Below are positions 35,301 through 43,297 of a stretch of 64,000 nucleotides of DNA, one piece after another. Within the stretch, counting starts at the first letter, position 1; each line of letters opens with the position of its first letter. Below the pieces are notes generated by a model. The model made no database searches. It was not told the DNA's origin and saw only the letters and a program-made list of their open reading frames with translations. The stretch is from the NCBI GenBank assembly GCA_964593455.1, contig CAZQHK010000021.1:1-64000 (forward strand). Reading direction: 5' to 3'. This DNA comes from CAZQHK01 sp964593455. GTDB taxonomy: Bacteria; Muiribacteriota; CAYSPT01. A program made the translations under genes and the position numbers.

Positions 35301-38300
35301 CGTCGTCGATGGTGATCGTGATCACCTGGTTGGTGGTCCCGGGACTGAAGGTCAGCGTCCCATCCGGCAGGGTGTAGTCGACACCGCCCGAGATGGCGGT
35401 ACCGCCGGTGGCGCTGTAGTCCACGGTAATGATGAACGCCGACTGGCCGGAGATGGAGACCGAGAAGGCGTCGGTGCCGGTGTCCTCGTTGCCGGACGAG
35501 GCGATCTGGTCGAAATATATTGCGGGTTCGGGCTCATCATCGTTGATGGTGTGGGTGTGGTTGACCACGCCCCCCAGGGTGGCGTTAACCTGGTCCAAAA
35601 GCTCGATATCGATGGTCTCGTCGGGCTCGTCGATGAGGTCGTCCACCACGGTGATACTGATCTCCTCTTCATCATCGAGGGGAGCGAAGGTCAGGGTACC
35701 GTCGACCAGGATGTAGTCTTCACCGCTCCCGCCGGCGGTGCCGCCCACCACCCGGTAGTCGATTGTTATCTGGAACATGGAAGGACCGGAAAGAGATACC
35801 AGGATGGTCTTGGCGTCTGTCAGCTCCGAATCGTCCGAAACCGCCTCGTCGAAGGCCACCTCCGGTGGCAAGTCGTTGTCCTGGATAGTATAGGTGTGGC
35901 TCGAAGGCGCCGTCAGGACAGCCTCGTCCGGGTTAATGAGCGCGATCTCGATGGTTTCCGAATCAGGTTCGTCGAAAACGTCGTTGATCACGGTGACGGT
36001 GATGTTGGCGGTGTCGCTGCCGGGCGCGTAGGTGAGTGTACCGGAAGCCAGGATGTAGTCGGTGCCGCCGGCGGTGGCGGTGCCGCCTGTTACCCCGTAC
36101 GCCACCGTGGCAGTGATGGCGGAGACCTGCGAGAGCGTGACCGGGATAGTGACCGTGGTCACCGATTCATCGTTGGCGGAGGTGGCCTCGTCAAACGCCA
36201 CGAAGGGCGGCACGTCGTCGTTCTCGATCGTGCGGGTGTGGACGACGGGTCCGTTTATCGGGTCCAGAGCCTGGGCGTTGACCGGACTGGTGAGGTTGAT
36301 GATTACCGTCTCGTCTGGTTCGTACAAGGTCTCGTTGATCACCGAGAAATCGATGTTCTTGGTCAGGTCGGTCAGGGCGGTGAAGGTCAGGGTGCCGCCG
36401 GCCAGGGTGTGGTCCACCCCGCCGGCGGTGGCACTGCTCGAACCACTGATAGCGTAATCCACCGTCACCTCCAGCCCGGAGATGATCGAGAGCGAGACCG
36501 GGATACTGACGGCGGTTGTCGTCTCGCTGGCGGTGGAGGTGGCGGTCCCGAAAGCGATGGTGGGGGGAGCGTCGTTATCGTTGATGGTCAGCGTGTAGGT
36601 GTCTCCCAGCAGGGTGCCGTTGACCGGCATTGTAAGCCTGATAATGACGGTCTCCGCGAGTTCGTCGTAGAGATCGTCCGTAATGTCCACCTGGACGTTT
36701 CCCGAGGTGCTTAAAACGGGAATGGTCAGAGTGCCGGTACCCAAAAGATCGAAATCCGTGCCCTCGTCGGCGGTGCCGCCGAAAACGGCGTAATCGACTG
36801 ATACCGGGTCGTTGAAGGGGAACGAGAGCACCACCTCGGCATTGATGGTCCCGCCGTCCTCGTCCTGGTCCTCGGACGAGATCCCGAATCCGACCCGCGG
36901 CGGGGAGCCGTGGTAGATGAAAGCGCCGCCTTCCTGGGACACGAGGTCAACGTACAAATTCGCACCGACGATAACGTCGTCGAGCTGGTCGTTGTTGACG
37001 TCGCCCGCCCCGTCCACGCTGATGCCGAACTGGACGTCGGGCTCGTTTATCTGCAGGGAGTAGCTGGCGCCGGCTGGGTTGAGCCCACGAAGCCCCGTGC
37101 TGCTGCCCATGAAGATGAAAGCCACCCCTTCGTCGTCAGGATCCATGTCGTAGGTGCTCGCACCGATGACGACGTCGGCGAATCCGTCGTTGTTCACGTC
37201 GCCCGTGTTGGCCACGCTGCCGCCGAACCCCGACCCGGCCTGGTTTGACTGGACTATCTGCCAGGGCGTGGAGGCGGCCCGGCCCTGTATCCCGTTACTG
37301 CCGCCCAGGAACACGTAAGCGGCCCCCTCGGATGTTTGCCCGCTGGTGTAGGAGGGAACACCGATGATGATGTCGTCGTAGTCCCCGTCGTTGAGATCGA
37401 TGTCGCCCGCCCCGGAGACGCTGGCCCCCAGTTGGGCGCCCGCCTGGTTTGACTGCAGCACGGCGTGGGCATTAGACGGGTTGCTGCCGACGAGACCGCC
37501 CGCGCTCCCTAAAAACACCATGGCCACGCCTTCGTTTGACTGGCCCTGATCGTAATTGGAAGCTCCCACGATAACGTCGTCGAAGCCGTCGTCATCTACG
37601 TCGCCCGCATCGGAGACGCTCGTGCCCATCAGTGAACTGGCCTGGTTCGGTTCCAGGACGACGTCGGCCCCAGCCGCACTCAGCGTGCCGGTGAACCCCG
37701 GTCCGCCATAAAACACGAAAGCCGCGCCGGAGTTATCGAACGCCGTGTCGTACTGCGGGGCACCCACGATGACATCGTCATACAAGTCACCGTTCACGTT
37801 ACCCGCCCCGGAAACGCTCGTGCCTAAAAACGAGAACGATTTGTCGGCCTGGATCACCGCGTCGGCGTTGGCGGGACCGGTGCCCGTAATACCGTCCGCG
37901 CTGCCGTAAAAGATAAAAGCCGCGCCCTCGGACGTTTCACCGTCCTTGTAGCCGCTGGCGCCGACGATGATGTCGTCGTACCCGTCGTTGTTTACGTCGC
38001 CCGCCCCGGCCACGCTGGTCCCCATGTTGGCGTTGATCAGGTTACCCTCGATGGTGGCGTCGGCAGTACCGGGTCCACTGCCGAGGACTCCCCCCGCCGA
38101 ACCGTGATAGACGAACACCGCGCCTTCGTTGGCGAATCCATTGTCGTAGTACCGGGCTCCCACCAGCACGTCGTCAAAGTTGTCGTTGTTCACGTCGCCG
38201 GCGCCGGCCACGCTATAGCCGAGCTGGGCGTTGTCCTGGGAAGAGGTAATTATCGTGTCGGGGCTGTTGGTAATGAGCGGATCGATCGTCAGGGGGTAGA

Positions 38301-38955
38301 GAGCGTCCGTGTCGTCAACGGCGATGACGGCCCGGTTTTCGTCCAGGGATTCGAACCAGGAATCGATCGTTTTCCCGGCGGCGTCGGTGACCGTGAGCCG
38401 GTCGAACCGGATCTTTTGGCCGGCGGCGGTTTTGATGAAGATCTTTTGCCGGGTGACACTCACCCCGGCGGCGGTGATGGCCAGCACCAGTTTCAGGTCG
38501 CCCGTGCCGGCCAGCCTGTTGGGGATGGTGAATCCCTGCTCGAGCCCCGCGGGGCCGTTAAGATACCACTCGGTAAACTGAGACCGCCGGTACTCCACCC
38601 GGGGACCGTAATAAACGATCTCGGCTTTATCAACCGGTTCAACAGTCCCGCCACGCCCGAACCCGGTAACGGAGAAGGTGACCAGGTCCAGTTCAGCGGG
38701 GTCAACCCGCCGGACGATCCGGACCCCGTCCGGTTCGAAGTAGAACCGCATGTTATGCCGCCGGTTGGGCGCCTGCAGCCCTTTCTCGGTCCGGCTTACC
38801 CGGTACTCGCGGCCGGTCAGGCTATGGCCCAGAGCAGCCAGGTCCAGGGCGGATTCCGGTTCCGCCTGGGTACCATCGGAACCAGCAACGATAAGCAGCA
38901 TCGTCACCAGCGCCGCCAGCCATATTTTGGTACCTGTTTTGCTCAATCCGGACAC
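32308..38955 (-). CDS. Giant surface protein: FG-GAP, Calx-beta and PKD domains with CFI-box C-terminus
   Basis: A 2215-aa secreted protein. The signal peptide is followed by a beta-sandwich, then seven FG-GAP/integrin-like repeats (nucleotides about 36,900-38,250; GAGDVNNDxxDDVIVGA). Six Calx-beta domains follow (PxxxFDxAxSxxxE... with IxDDxxxE), then a Gly-rich beta repeat, a Big-like domain and about six PKD-like domains with DPDGxxxxYxWxQxxG cores. After a Gly/Pro/Asp linker comes GGGGCFIATAAYGS and a basic helix-rich tail, the CFI-box C-terminal domain of many such surface proteins. Aspartates of the FG-GAP loops probably bind calcium. GTG 38955 is preferred over GTG 38988, because AAGGAG lies about 8 bp upstream. 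It is probably an adhesin or matrix protein. Confidence 0.9.
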   Translation of the reverse strand: MSGLSKTGTKIWLAALVTMLLIVAGSDGTQAEPESALDLAALGHSLTGREYRVSRTEKGLQAPNRRHNMRFYFEPDGVRIVRRVDPAELDLVTFSVTGFGRGGTVEPVDKAEIVYYGPRVEYRRSQFTEWYLNGPAGLEQGFTIPNRLAGTGDLKLVLAITAAGVSVTRQKIFIKTAAGQKIRFDRLTVTDAAGKTIDSWFESLDENRAVIAVDDTDALYPLTIDPLITNSPDTIITSSQDNAQLGYSVAGAGDVNNDNFDDVLVGARYYDNGFANEGAVFVYHGSAGGVLGSGPGTADATIEGNLINANMGTSVAGAGDVNNDGYDDIIVGASGYKDGETSEGAAFIFYGSADGITGTGPANADAVIQADKSFSFLGTSVSGAGNVNGDLYDDVIVGAPQYDTAFDNSGAAFVFYGGPGFTGTLSAAGADVVLEPNQASSLMGTSVSDAGDVDDDGFDDVIVGASNYDQGQSNEGVAMVFLGSAGGLVGSNPSNAHAVLQSNQAGAQLGASVSGAGDIDLNDGDYDDIIIGVPSYTSGQTSEGAAYVFLGGSNGIQGRAASTPWQIVQSNQAGSGFGGSVANTGDVNNDGFADVVIGASTYDMDPDDEGVAFIFMGSSTGLRGLNPAGASYSLQINEPDVQFGISVDGAGDVNNDQLDDVIVGANLYVDLVSQEGGAFIYHGSPPRVGFGISSEDQDEDGGTINAEVVLSFPFNDPVSVDYAVFGGTADEGTDFDLLGTGTLTIPVLSTSGNVQVDITDDLYDELAETVIIRLTMPVNGTLLGDTYTLTINDNDAPPTIAFGTATSTASETTTAVSIPVSLSIISGLEVTVDYAISGSSSATAGGVDHTLAGGTLTFTALTDLTKNIDFSVINETLYEPDETVIINLTSPVNAQALDPINGPVVHTRTIENDDVPPFVAFDEATSANDESVTTVTIPVTLSQVSAITATVAYGVTGGTATAGGTDYILASGTLTYAPGSDTANITVTVINDVFDEPDSETIEIALINPDEAVLTAPSSHTYTIQDNDLPPEVAFDEAVSDDSELTDAKTILVSLSGPSMFQITIDYRVVGGTAGGSGEDYILVDGTLTFAPLDDEEEISITVVDDLIDEPDETIDIELLDQVNATLGGVVNHTHTINDDEPEPAIYFDQIASSGNEDTGTDAFSVSISGQSAFIITVDYSATGGTAISGGVDYTLPDGTLTFSPGTTNQVITITIDDDALDELDETVEISLINPNQYASLGITPTHEYKIFDDDPPPTVSFDQATGSALETVPGVTMNVSLSDPSALTATVDYTVTGGSATAGGVDFSLNEGTLVFTPGETEKSFIMLVVDDFEDESDETVLISLSNLVNTTVGASTVFTYTILDDEYSITATAGDNGSITPSGVVFVTGGNDQAFAVIPDTYYRVDDVLVDDVSVGAVTSYTFVNVMEPHTIHATFIDTEAPVFVSMESQDTDQNGYLNQVVFTFSEPLKPGQEDVNDWVLYDASGPVNLLAGLTDGDIAIVNNTVIFTLSNSTGTSGTPMYAYYEDGSAGYIQDPSGNRAEDFVTPDNHAPVADALLEDEVDATVVFIDGTASYDPDGHPITYLWEQLSGPVTVELSGTTVEQPFFNGRAAGTYEFKLTVEDPFWFIGTHTATVTIRNSPPTAHAGFDRSVYIDADTDYETRLYATGSTDVNDYQDHSDINFYSWTKLAGPGTVSIKFPHSAEAAFDTSVLVPGVYRFQVEVTDYGGDKSTDTVEITLNEPGGNIVPTADAGIDIVQGVGSLIRLDGHESRDSDGDQLTSSWEQISGPVAVLSDSTANSPLFRPEEPGVYRFGLTVNDSVVDSVQDTVDVFVLDPAQEFPVAAISTTGVGRVLESMILDGAVLGVEDTSAVTVQWTQLRGSSASTTLTEGGLTMSFYPVSEGVYRFRMDVTHNGLAGRPDEVEVIITTPRSPPWAAITEREITIDLDQTATLDGKGSGDADGDTLRYVWTRTRGPNVPLSDPEAAETVFSPALTGLYTFELRTFDGTFYSLADRVNVIVHDETNRVPTALILKDEIVTEIGSPVSLNGELSYDPDPEDGLIYQWIQTEGPLVVLDDSYGPVPAFNPPSVGVYVFEFYVDDGRDRSLAQLVTITVVQPGGGPDPDPGGEGGGGCFIATAAYGSPLAGEVVVLKNVRDRYLLPVSPGRDLVHLYYRYSPAAAGIIATDAKLGRVARLMLAPVVRGLDLVMGARP

Positions 38956-39100
38956 ACCCGCAGCTCCTTTGACTCTACTATCGAACACTATCCCGATTTT
39001 AATATAGGACTAAATATATCACGGACCTGAGAATACAAACACAGATACCATGTGCTTTTTCACACACCTTAAGGCAACCTCACGTAGCAATCTCCTAATT

Positions 39101-39225
39101 CTCCAACCTCACTTTCTACACTCCTTGCTTGAGGGCGGGACCACCCGGCTCACGCTACTTCTCTATGTTTGCACTCAGGTTTGGCGTAATGAACCAGCCT
39201 CCGCCCGGGTAAAAATATCAATCTC
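39101..39225 (+). repeat. Dispersed repeat, family B, copy B3 (complete)
   Basis: CTCCAACCTCACTTTCTACA opens the copy and CCGCCCGGGTAAAAAT is near its end. The GGGCGG block (39133-39138) pairs exactly with CCGCCC (39201-39206). It lies upstream of the giant surface-protein gene, within the 658-bp space between that gene and the PilB-like gene. Confidence 0.8.
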
Positions 39226-39613
39226 AAACATGGTTTAACAATGCCGTACTTTCTACATAATTCCCGTCCCATCGGCAACACCAATAATTTTGAAAACGAG
39301 TAACGCGGGAAGTGAGCTGGATTAGCCGGATGACTCATTAATCGCTGAAGTTGCAGTTTTGTTTATCAAACAGGCTCGATGATAGTTTCTGGAGAGGGTC
39401 GTCGGAGAGTGCGCAACATCCGGTTACCGAATGGAGGCGATCAAGAAGCTGCTGTTCGAGCCACGATGGCGAGTTCAGCGTACAGGATGTACGCGATCGC
39501 CGGAAAAGGTTACGGATGTCGCACTCGAAGACAATTCCCTCGAAGGAAACTATCACCGAGCCTGTAGACAACTAACGTTAAAAGACGCTTGGTGAGCAAG
39601 TGGCTGTCAGAGC
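39226..39613. other. Non-coding stretch with a perfect hairpin
   Basis: No credible gene. Short opposing open frames overlap each other and resemble nothing I know. A perfect 7-bp stem with GGA loop lies at 39478-39494 (GCGTACAGGATGTACGC), within a region that also holds GAGCCACGATGGCGAG. The overall look is that of a REP-type intergenic repeat or a decayed mobile element; only one copy is present here. Confidence 0.4.
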
Positions 39614-42600
39614 CTACTTCATCTTGTACTGCGACAGGTAGTTGTCGATGGTTTTGCCTTCCATGCGTTCCATCTCCGCCAGCAGGTGTTTACAGCGTTT
39701 GGCGATATCCTCCTGCCCTTTCTCTTTCAGTTTCAATATGAGTTCCGAGCAGTAGAGGTAGCCCACCTTGGGGTGTTTCACCTCGTAGAAGACGGCGTCC
39801 TCGTTATGGTGCAGAATCCAGAAGATGAGACGGTTGCAGTAAAGGATGAGCTGCCCGATCTCGAAGATGGGATCGTAGCAGTTGGTGGCGATGGAGATGA
39901 TCATCTGGGCGAAACTGACTTTGCTGTCCTGGGAGTACTGGAACGTTTCGTCGTCGGAGACGATATCGGCTTTCTTGAAGTTGGGCAGGATCAGGTCGGT
40001 CTTGAAGTCCTCGATAAAGATACTGGCGGTCATCCGGCAGATTTCTTTCCAGCGGTTGTAGATGTCCTGGTGTTCTTTGGTCTGGTGCTCGATCAGCTGG
40101 TCGTACCGGTCGGTTTCAATCAGGTTCGGGTAGGCGTTTTTCAAGGCCTTGATATGGGAGTGGTTGAAACAGATGGCCAGCATGGCCCCCAGCCCGTTGT
40201 CGATAAAACTCTTCTTCGAGATTTTTCCGTGTATGTCTCCCAGCACCACTCCCAGCTTTTCTTTGATCAGCCAACGGGTGGCTTTGTGGGCCAGGTCCAA
40301 TCCCTGGCTTCCCTGCCACAGATCCGTGGCGCCCTTGAACTCCCACTGTTTGAACCGGTTCGGGTACGTGTTCTCCACCACCTTGTAGATGGAGTGCTCG
40401 AACAGGTCCATCATGCTTTTAAGCCCGTGCTCGTAGAAGGTGTTGTTGCTGAGCGTGTGCGGGATGTCGTTAACATCGATAGCCAGTTTCTCTTTCACCA
40501 GCCACTTGACGGCGTTCCGGGCCACCTTTTCGGCGTCCTCCTGTTTCCAGATCGTATCCGTTTCAGCGGTGAACTCCCAGACCTTGAACCGGTTCGGATA
40601 CACCAGGTTGACTGCTTCGAAAACCGAGTCTTGATACGCGGCCAGCAGGTCGCGCAGGTTGTTTTCCTCGAAATTCTCCCGGGTGATGACCCGGGGAATA
40701 GTGGAGACATCTTCAATTCCAAGCTTCTCTTTCACCAGCCATTTAACGGCTTCTCGGGCCAGTTTTTTGCCAGATTTTCGGTCCCAAAGTCCCTTGTGTT
40801 TAAACTCCCACCGGTGGAAGGTTCCGGGATAGGCGTTGGCGAAAACACGATAGATGTCGTTTTCGAACAGCGAAAGCAGCACTTCCAGGCTGTTTTCACG
40901 GAAGGTCTCCTCGATTACCTTGCGCGGTATCACGTCCAGGGGAATCCGGAGTTTGTCCACCAGGTTCCGGGTAAGGACCTGGGCCACGAACAAATGCTGG
41001 TCGGAGGAGAAAAGTGATTCGGGAAATTCCGTCAGCACACCTCCCGCCACGTCATCGTAGATCTTGAGGATATCCTGTTTGGTAAGCTGCTCCTGAACGC
41101 CGGTTCGATTGCTCTTTTCCACTGACAAGCCATCCTGCCCGGCTGGTAAAACAGTACGCCTGCTCACAGCCGGCCGCCGGGGGAACATGGTCACCGGTCG
41201 TATGGGCGCGTCGTAATCGGGGTCGGTGGGGGTCTGGTAGATGACCTCCTCCAGCGTGGTCATTCCCATCTGCGCCTGCTCCAACGCCATGTCACGAAGC
41301 GTCTTCATACCCATATCCCGAACCAGGCGTTTGATCTCCATCTCCGTCCCACCAGCCTGGATCACTTCCCGCACCTCGTCGGTAATAAGCATCACCTCGA
41401 AGATAGCCATCCGTCCCAAAAACCCGCTGAAGTTACATTCACTGCAACCGACACCGTGGTAGAACTTTTTACCTTCAGCCTCGTTCGGGTCCAGACCCGC
41501 TCGCAGCACGAGATCTGCCCCGGGCAGGTACTCTTGCTTGCAGTGCGGGCAGGTTACATGTAAAAGTTTCTGCGCCAGGACCAGGTTCACCGTGGAGTTG
41601 ATGATGAACGGCGGTACCCCCAGGTTGGCGAGACGGATAATCGAGGAAGCGGCGTTGTTGGTGTGCAGGGTGGAGAGCACCTTGTGGCCCGTCATGGAAG
41701 CCCGAGCGGCAATCTCAGCCGTCTCTTCGTCCCGGATCTCGCCCACCATGATGATATCGGGGTCCTGCCTGAGAGCCGCCCGCAGGCCCGCGGAAAAGGT
41801 CAGTCCCACCTTGTCGTTGGTCTGGATCTGAGTGATGGACAGGATCCGGTACTCGATGGGGTTTTCGATAGTAATGATGTTCACTTCCGGCGAGTCCAGG
41901 TAGTCGAGCATGGCGAACAGGGTGGTGGTTTTACCGTGTCCGGTTGGTCCGGTGACCAGGATCATCCCGTAGGGTTCGTCCAGCACGCCCTTGATCTTTT
42001 CCAGGCAACCGGTATCGATCCCGATCTCTTTCAGTCTGAAGGTATCGGAGCGGGAGAGGATACGCATGACGCACTTCTCGCCTAAAAGACCGGGGATGGT
42101 GGAAACCCGGAAATCGATCTCCTTGTGTTCCAGTTTTACCTTGAGACGGCCGTCCTGGGGAATCCGTTTCTCGGATATGTCTAGATGGGAAAGGATTTTG
42201 ATCCGGGATACAAGCGGCGCAATCATGGTGCGGGGGCCGGTCAGGGCGTCGTGAAGCATGCCGTCCACCCGGAAGCGCACCAGTACTTTGTCTTCCTTGG
42301 GTTCCACGTGGATGTCGCTCGAGCGTTTGAGGAGCGCCTGCTTGAAGATGGTGTTTAAAAACTGTACTACCGGGCCCTCGGTGGTGGCTTTTATCAGGGG
42401 TTCCAACTCGACTCCTTCTTCGTCACCGTAAATTTCCTCATCACCGATCATGAACTGGTCCCAGGTGTAGTATTGGGTGATGGCAAACTCGATATCCGAC
42501 CGCCTGGCGATCACCACCTTGACATTGCACTGGGTGAGGAACTTGACCAGATCGATAGCCATGATGTCGAAAGGATCGGCCATGGCGATGGTGATGGTGC

Positions 42601-42895
42601 TACCCTCTTTTTTAACCGGGATGAGCGAGTATTCACGAGCCTGGCTTTCCGGTACGGAAGCAATGATCTTGGCGTCCAGTTTTATTCCTTTGAAGTCGCA
42701 GATGGGTATGTTTAAAAGCTCGCTCCAGACTTCCAGGAGCTCGTCCTCGGTAATCAAGCCCGTCCTGAGCAGGATGTCTTCCAGACGTTCCAGGGTCTGG
42801 TTCTGGATGTTCTTGGCTTTGTTGAGCTGCCGTTCGGTGATGATGTTTTTCTCGAGCAGCAGGCCTTGAAGCGTCTTTGTCCTGGTTTTTGTCAT
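39614..42895 (-). CDS. GspE/PilB-type secretion ATPase fused to a long C-terminal repeat region
   Basis: A 1093-aa protein, about twice the usual PilB/GspE length. Residues 5-145 are MshEN-type domains. Residues 170-560 are the ATPase, with Walker A GPTGHGKT (316-323; His where Ser is usual), Walker B IIMVGEIRDEE, His box STLHTNN and the zinc tetracysteine CPHC (449-452) / CSEC (484-487). A linker (560-605) follows. Residues 610-925 then hold about four copies of a 77-residue unit ending YPxxFxxWEF and containing AxxWLVKEKLxI...IP. The last 160 residues are helical and unassigned. The units recall the tandem W/WL repeats (DUF4046-like) of some Firmicutes proteins, from memory only. It should drive type IV pilus or type II secretion assembly, but no partner genes are nearby. 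RBS GGAGGGAG. Confidence 0.85.
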   Translation of the reverse strand: MTKTRTKTLQGLLLEKNIITERQLNKAKNIQNQTLERLEDILLRTGLITEDELLEVWSELLNIPICDFKGIKLDAKIIASVPESQAREYSLIPVKKEGSTITIAMADPFDIMAIDLVKFLTQCNVKVVIARRSDIEFAITQYYTWDQFMIGDEEIYGDEEGVELEPLIKATTEGPVVQFLNTIFKQALLKRSSDIHVEPKEDKVLVRFRVDGMLHDALTGPRTMIAPLVSRIKILSHLDISEKRIPQDGRLKVKLEHKEIDFRVSTIPGLLGEKCVMRILSRSDTFRLKEIGIDTGCLEKIKGVLDEPYGMILVTGPTGHGKTTTLFAMLDYLDSPEVNIITIENPIEYRILSITQIQTNDKVGLTFSAGLRAALRQDPDIIMVGEIRDEETAEIAARASMTGHKVLSTLHTNNAASSIIRLANLGVPPFIINSTVNLVLAQKLLHVTCPHCKQEYLPGADLVLRAGLDPNEAEGKKFYHGVGCSECNFSGFLGRMAIFEVMLITDEVREVIQAGGTEMEIKRLVRDMGMKTLRDMALEQAQMGMTTLEEVIYQTPTDPDYDAPIRPVTMFPRRPAVSRRTVLPAGQDGLSVEKSNRTGVQEQLTKQDILKIYDDVAGGVLTEFPESLFSSDQHLFVAQVLTRNLVDKLRIPLDVIPRKVIEETFRENSLEVLLSLFENDIYRVFANAYPGTFHRWEFKHKGLWDRKSGKKLAREAVKWLVKEKLGIEDVSTIPRVITRENFEENNLRDLLAAYQDSVFEAVNLVYPNRFKVWEFTAETDTIWKQEDAEKVARNAVKWLVKEKLAIDVNDIPHTLSNNTFYEHGLKSMMDLFEHSIYKVVENTYPNRFKQWEFKGATDLWQGSQGLDLAHKATRWLIKEKLGVVLGDIHGKISKKSFIDNGLGAMLAICFNHSHIKALKNAYPNLIETDRYDQLIEHQTKEHQDIYNRWKEICRMTASIFIEDFKTDLILPNFKKADIVSDDETFQYSQDSKVSFAQMIISIATNCYDPIFEIGQLILYCNRLIFWILHHNEDAVFYEVKHPKVGYLYCSELILKLKEKGQEDIAKRCKHLLAEMERMEGKTIDNYLSQYKMK

Positions 42896-42945
42896 GGCGG
42901 CCGGTCTCCCTCCGCAAGGATCTCATTGTGGTGATTGATATTAGT

Positions 42946-42975
42946 ACTATAAAAGGAGGTTTCGGCCTTTGTCAA
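42946..42975 (-). promoter_or_regulatory. Sigma-70-type promoter of the PilB-like gene
   Basis: On the minus strand TTGACA (42970-42975) and TATAGT (42946-42951) are 18 bp apart, about 50 bp upstream of the ATG. The -35 is perfect and the -10 has one mismatch. Confidence 0.6.
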
Positions 42976-43285
42976 GCAGCGGTCTTCGCAACTGGTTCCT
43001 TTGAGTCTGGTTGTACCTTTTGGTGAGGCTCGGAGGCTCTTACCGAGGGACACTCACGGCGCTTGCGCGCCTCCGTTCGGGTTATGCCCTCGTACAGAGA
43101 CTCCGAACCTCAAGTAAATGTTTATTTTCAAAACAGGCTCATAGGAAGATGCTTCGCCTGGTATGGTTTTGGTTACTGGAGTCTTTCTTCGTTCGGCTGT
43201 TCGCCTTTGGCGAAGGCGCGAGCGGAGGGGGGCGTGTGTCTGGGGGATAGGACGCGGAGTTGTGTGGTTGTTGGTTCATAAATGC
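42976..43285. other. Intergenic stretch with small palindromes, no gene seen
   Basis: About 310 bp between divergent genes. Short open frames here have no start signals or recognisable motifs. It contains the small hairpins GGCGCTTGCGCGCC and TTCGCCTTTGGCGAA. Nothing else is supported. Confidence 0.4.
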
Positions 43286-43291
43286 TATACT
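43286..43291 (+). promoter_or_regulatory. Candidate -10 box just before the amidohydrolase start
   Basis: TATACT ends only six bases before the ATG at 43298, and no ribosome binding site lies between them. If used, the transcript would start at or next to the ATG and be leaderless. No clear -35 box was found, so this is tentative. Confidence 0.3.
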
Positions 43292-43297
43292 GGGTGT

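Noticed and set aside
35215..36714. A 499-aa plus-strand open frame opposite the giant surface protein
   Set aside because: Low-complexity mirror of Calx-beta coding DNA; repeat-derived, with no start signals.
39338..39575. Overlapping 60-77-aa open frames on both strands after repeat B3
   Set aside because: They conflict with each other and have no similarity I recognise; the hairpin suggests non-coding repeat DNA.
39686..41017. A 443-aa plus-strand open frame opposite the PilB-like gene
   Set aside because: Its composition is a mirror of the sense repeats, and it has no start site; the sense ATPase is certain.
43011..43281. Two short plus-strand open frames before the amidohydrolase
   Set aside because: They overlap in different frames and lack ribosome sites and motifs.
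43163..43297. In-frame upstream extension of the amidohydrolase
   Set aside because: The extra 45 residues are Arg/Gly/Val-rich and unlike any relative; the family's N-terminal strand begins just after ATG 43298.
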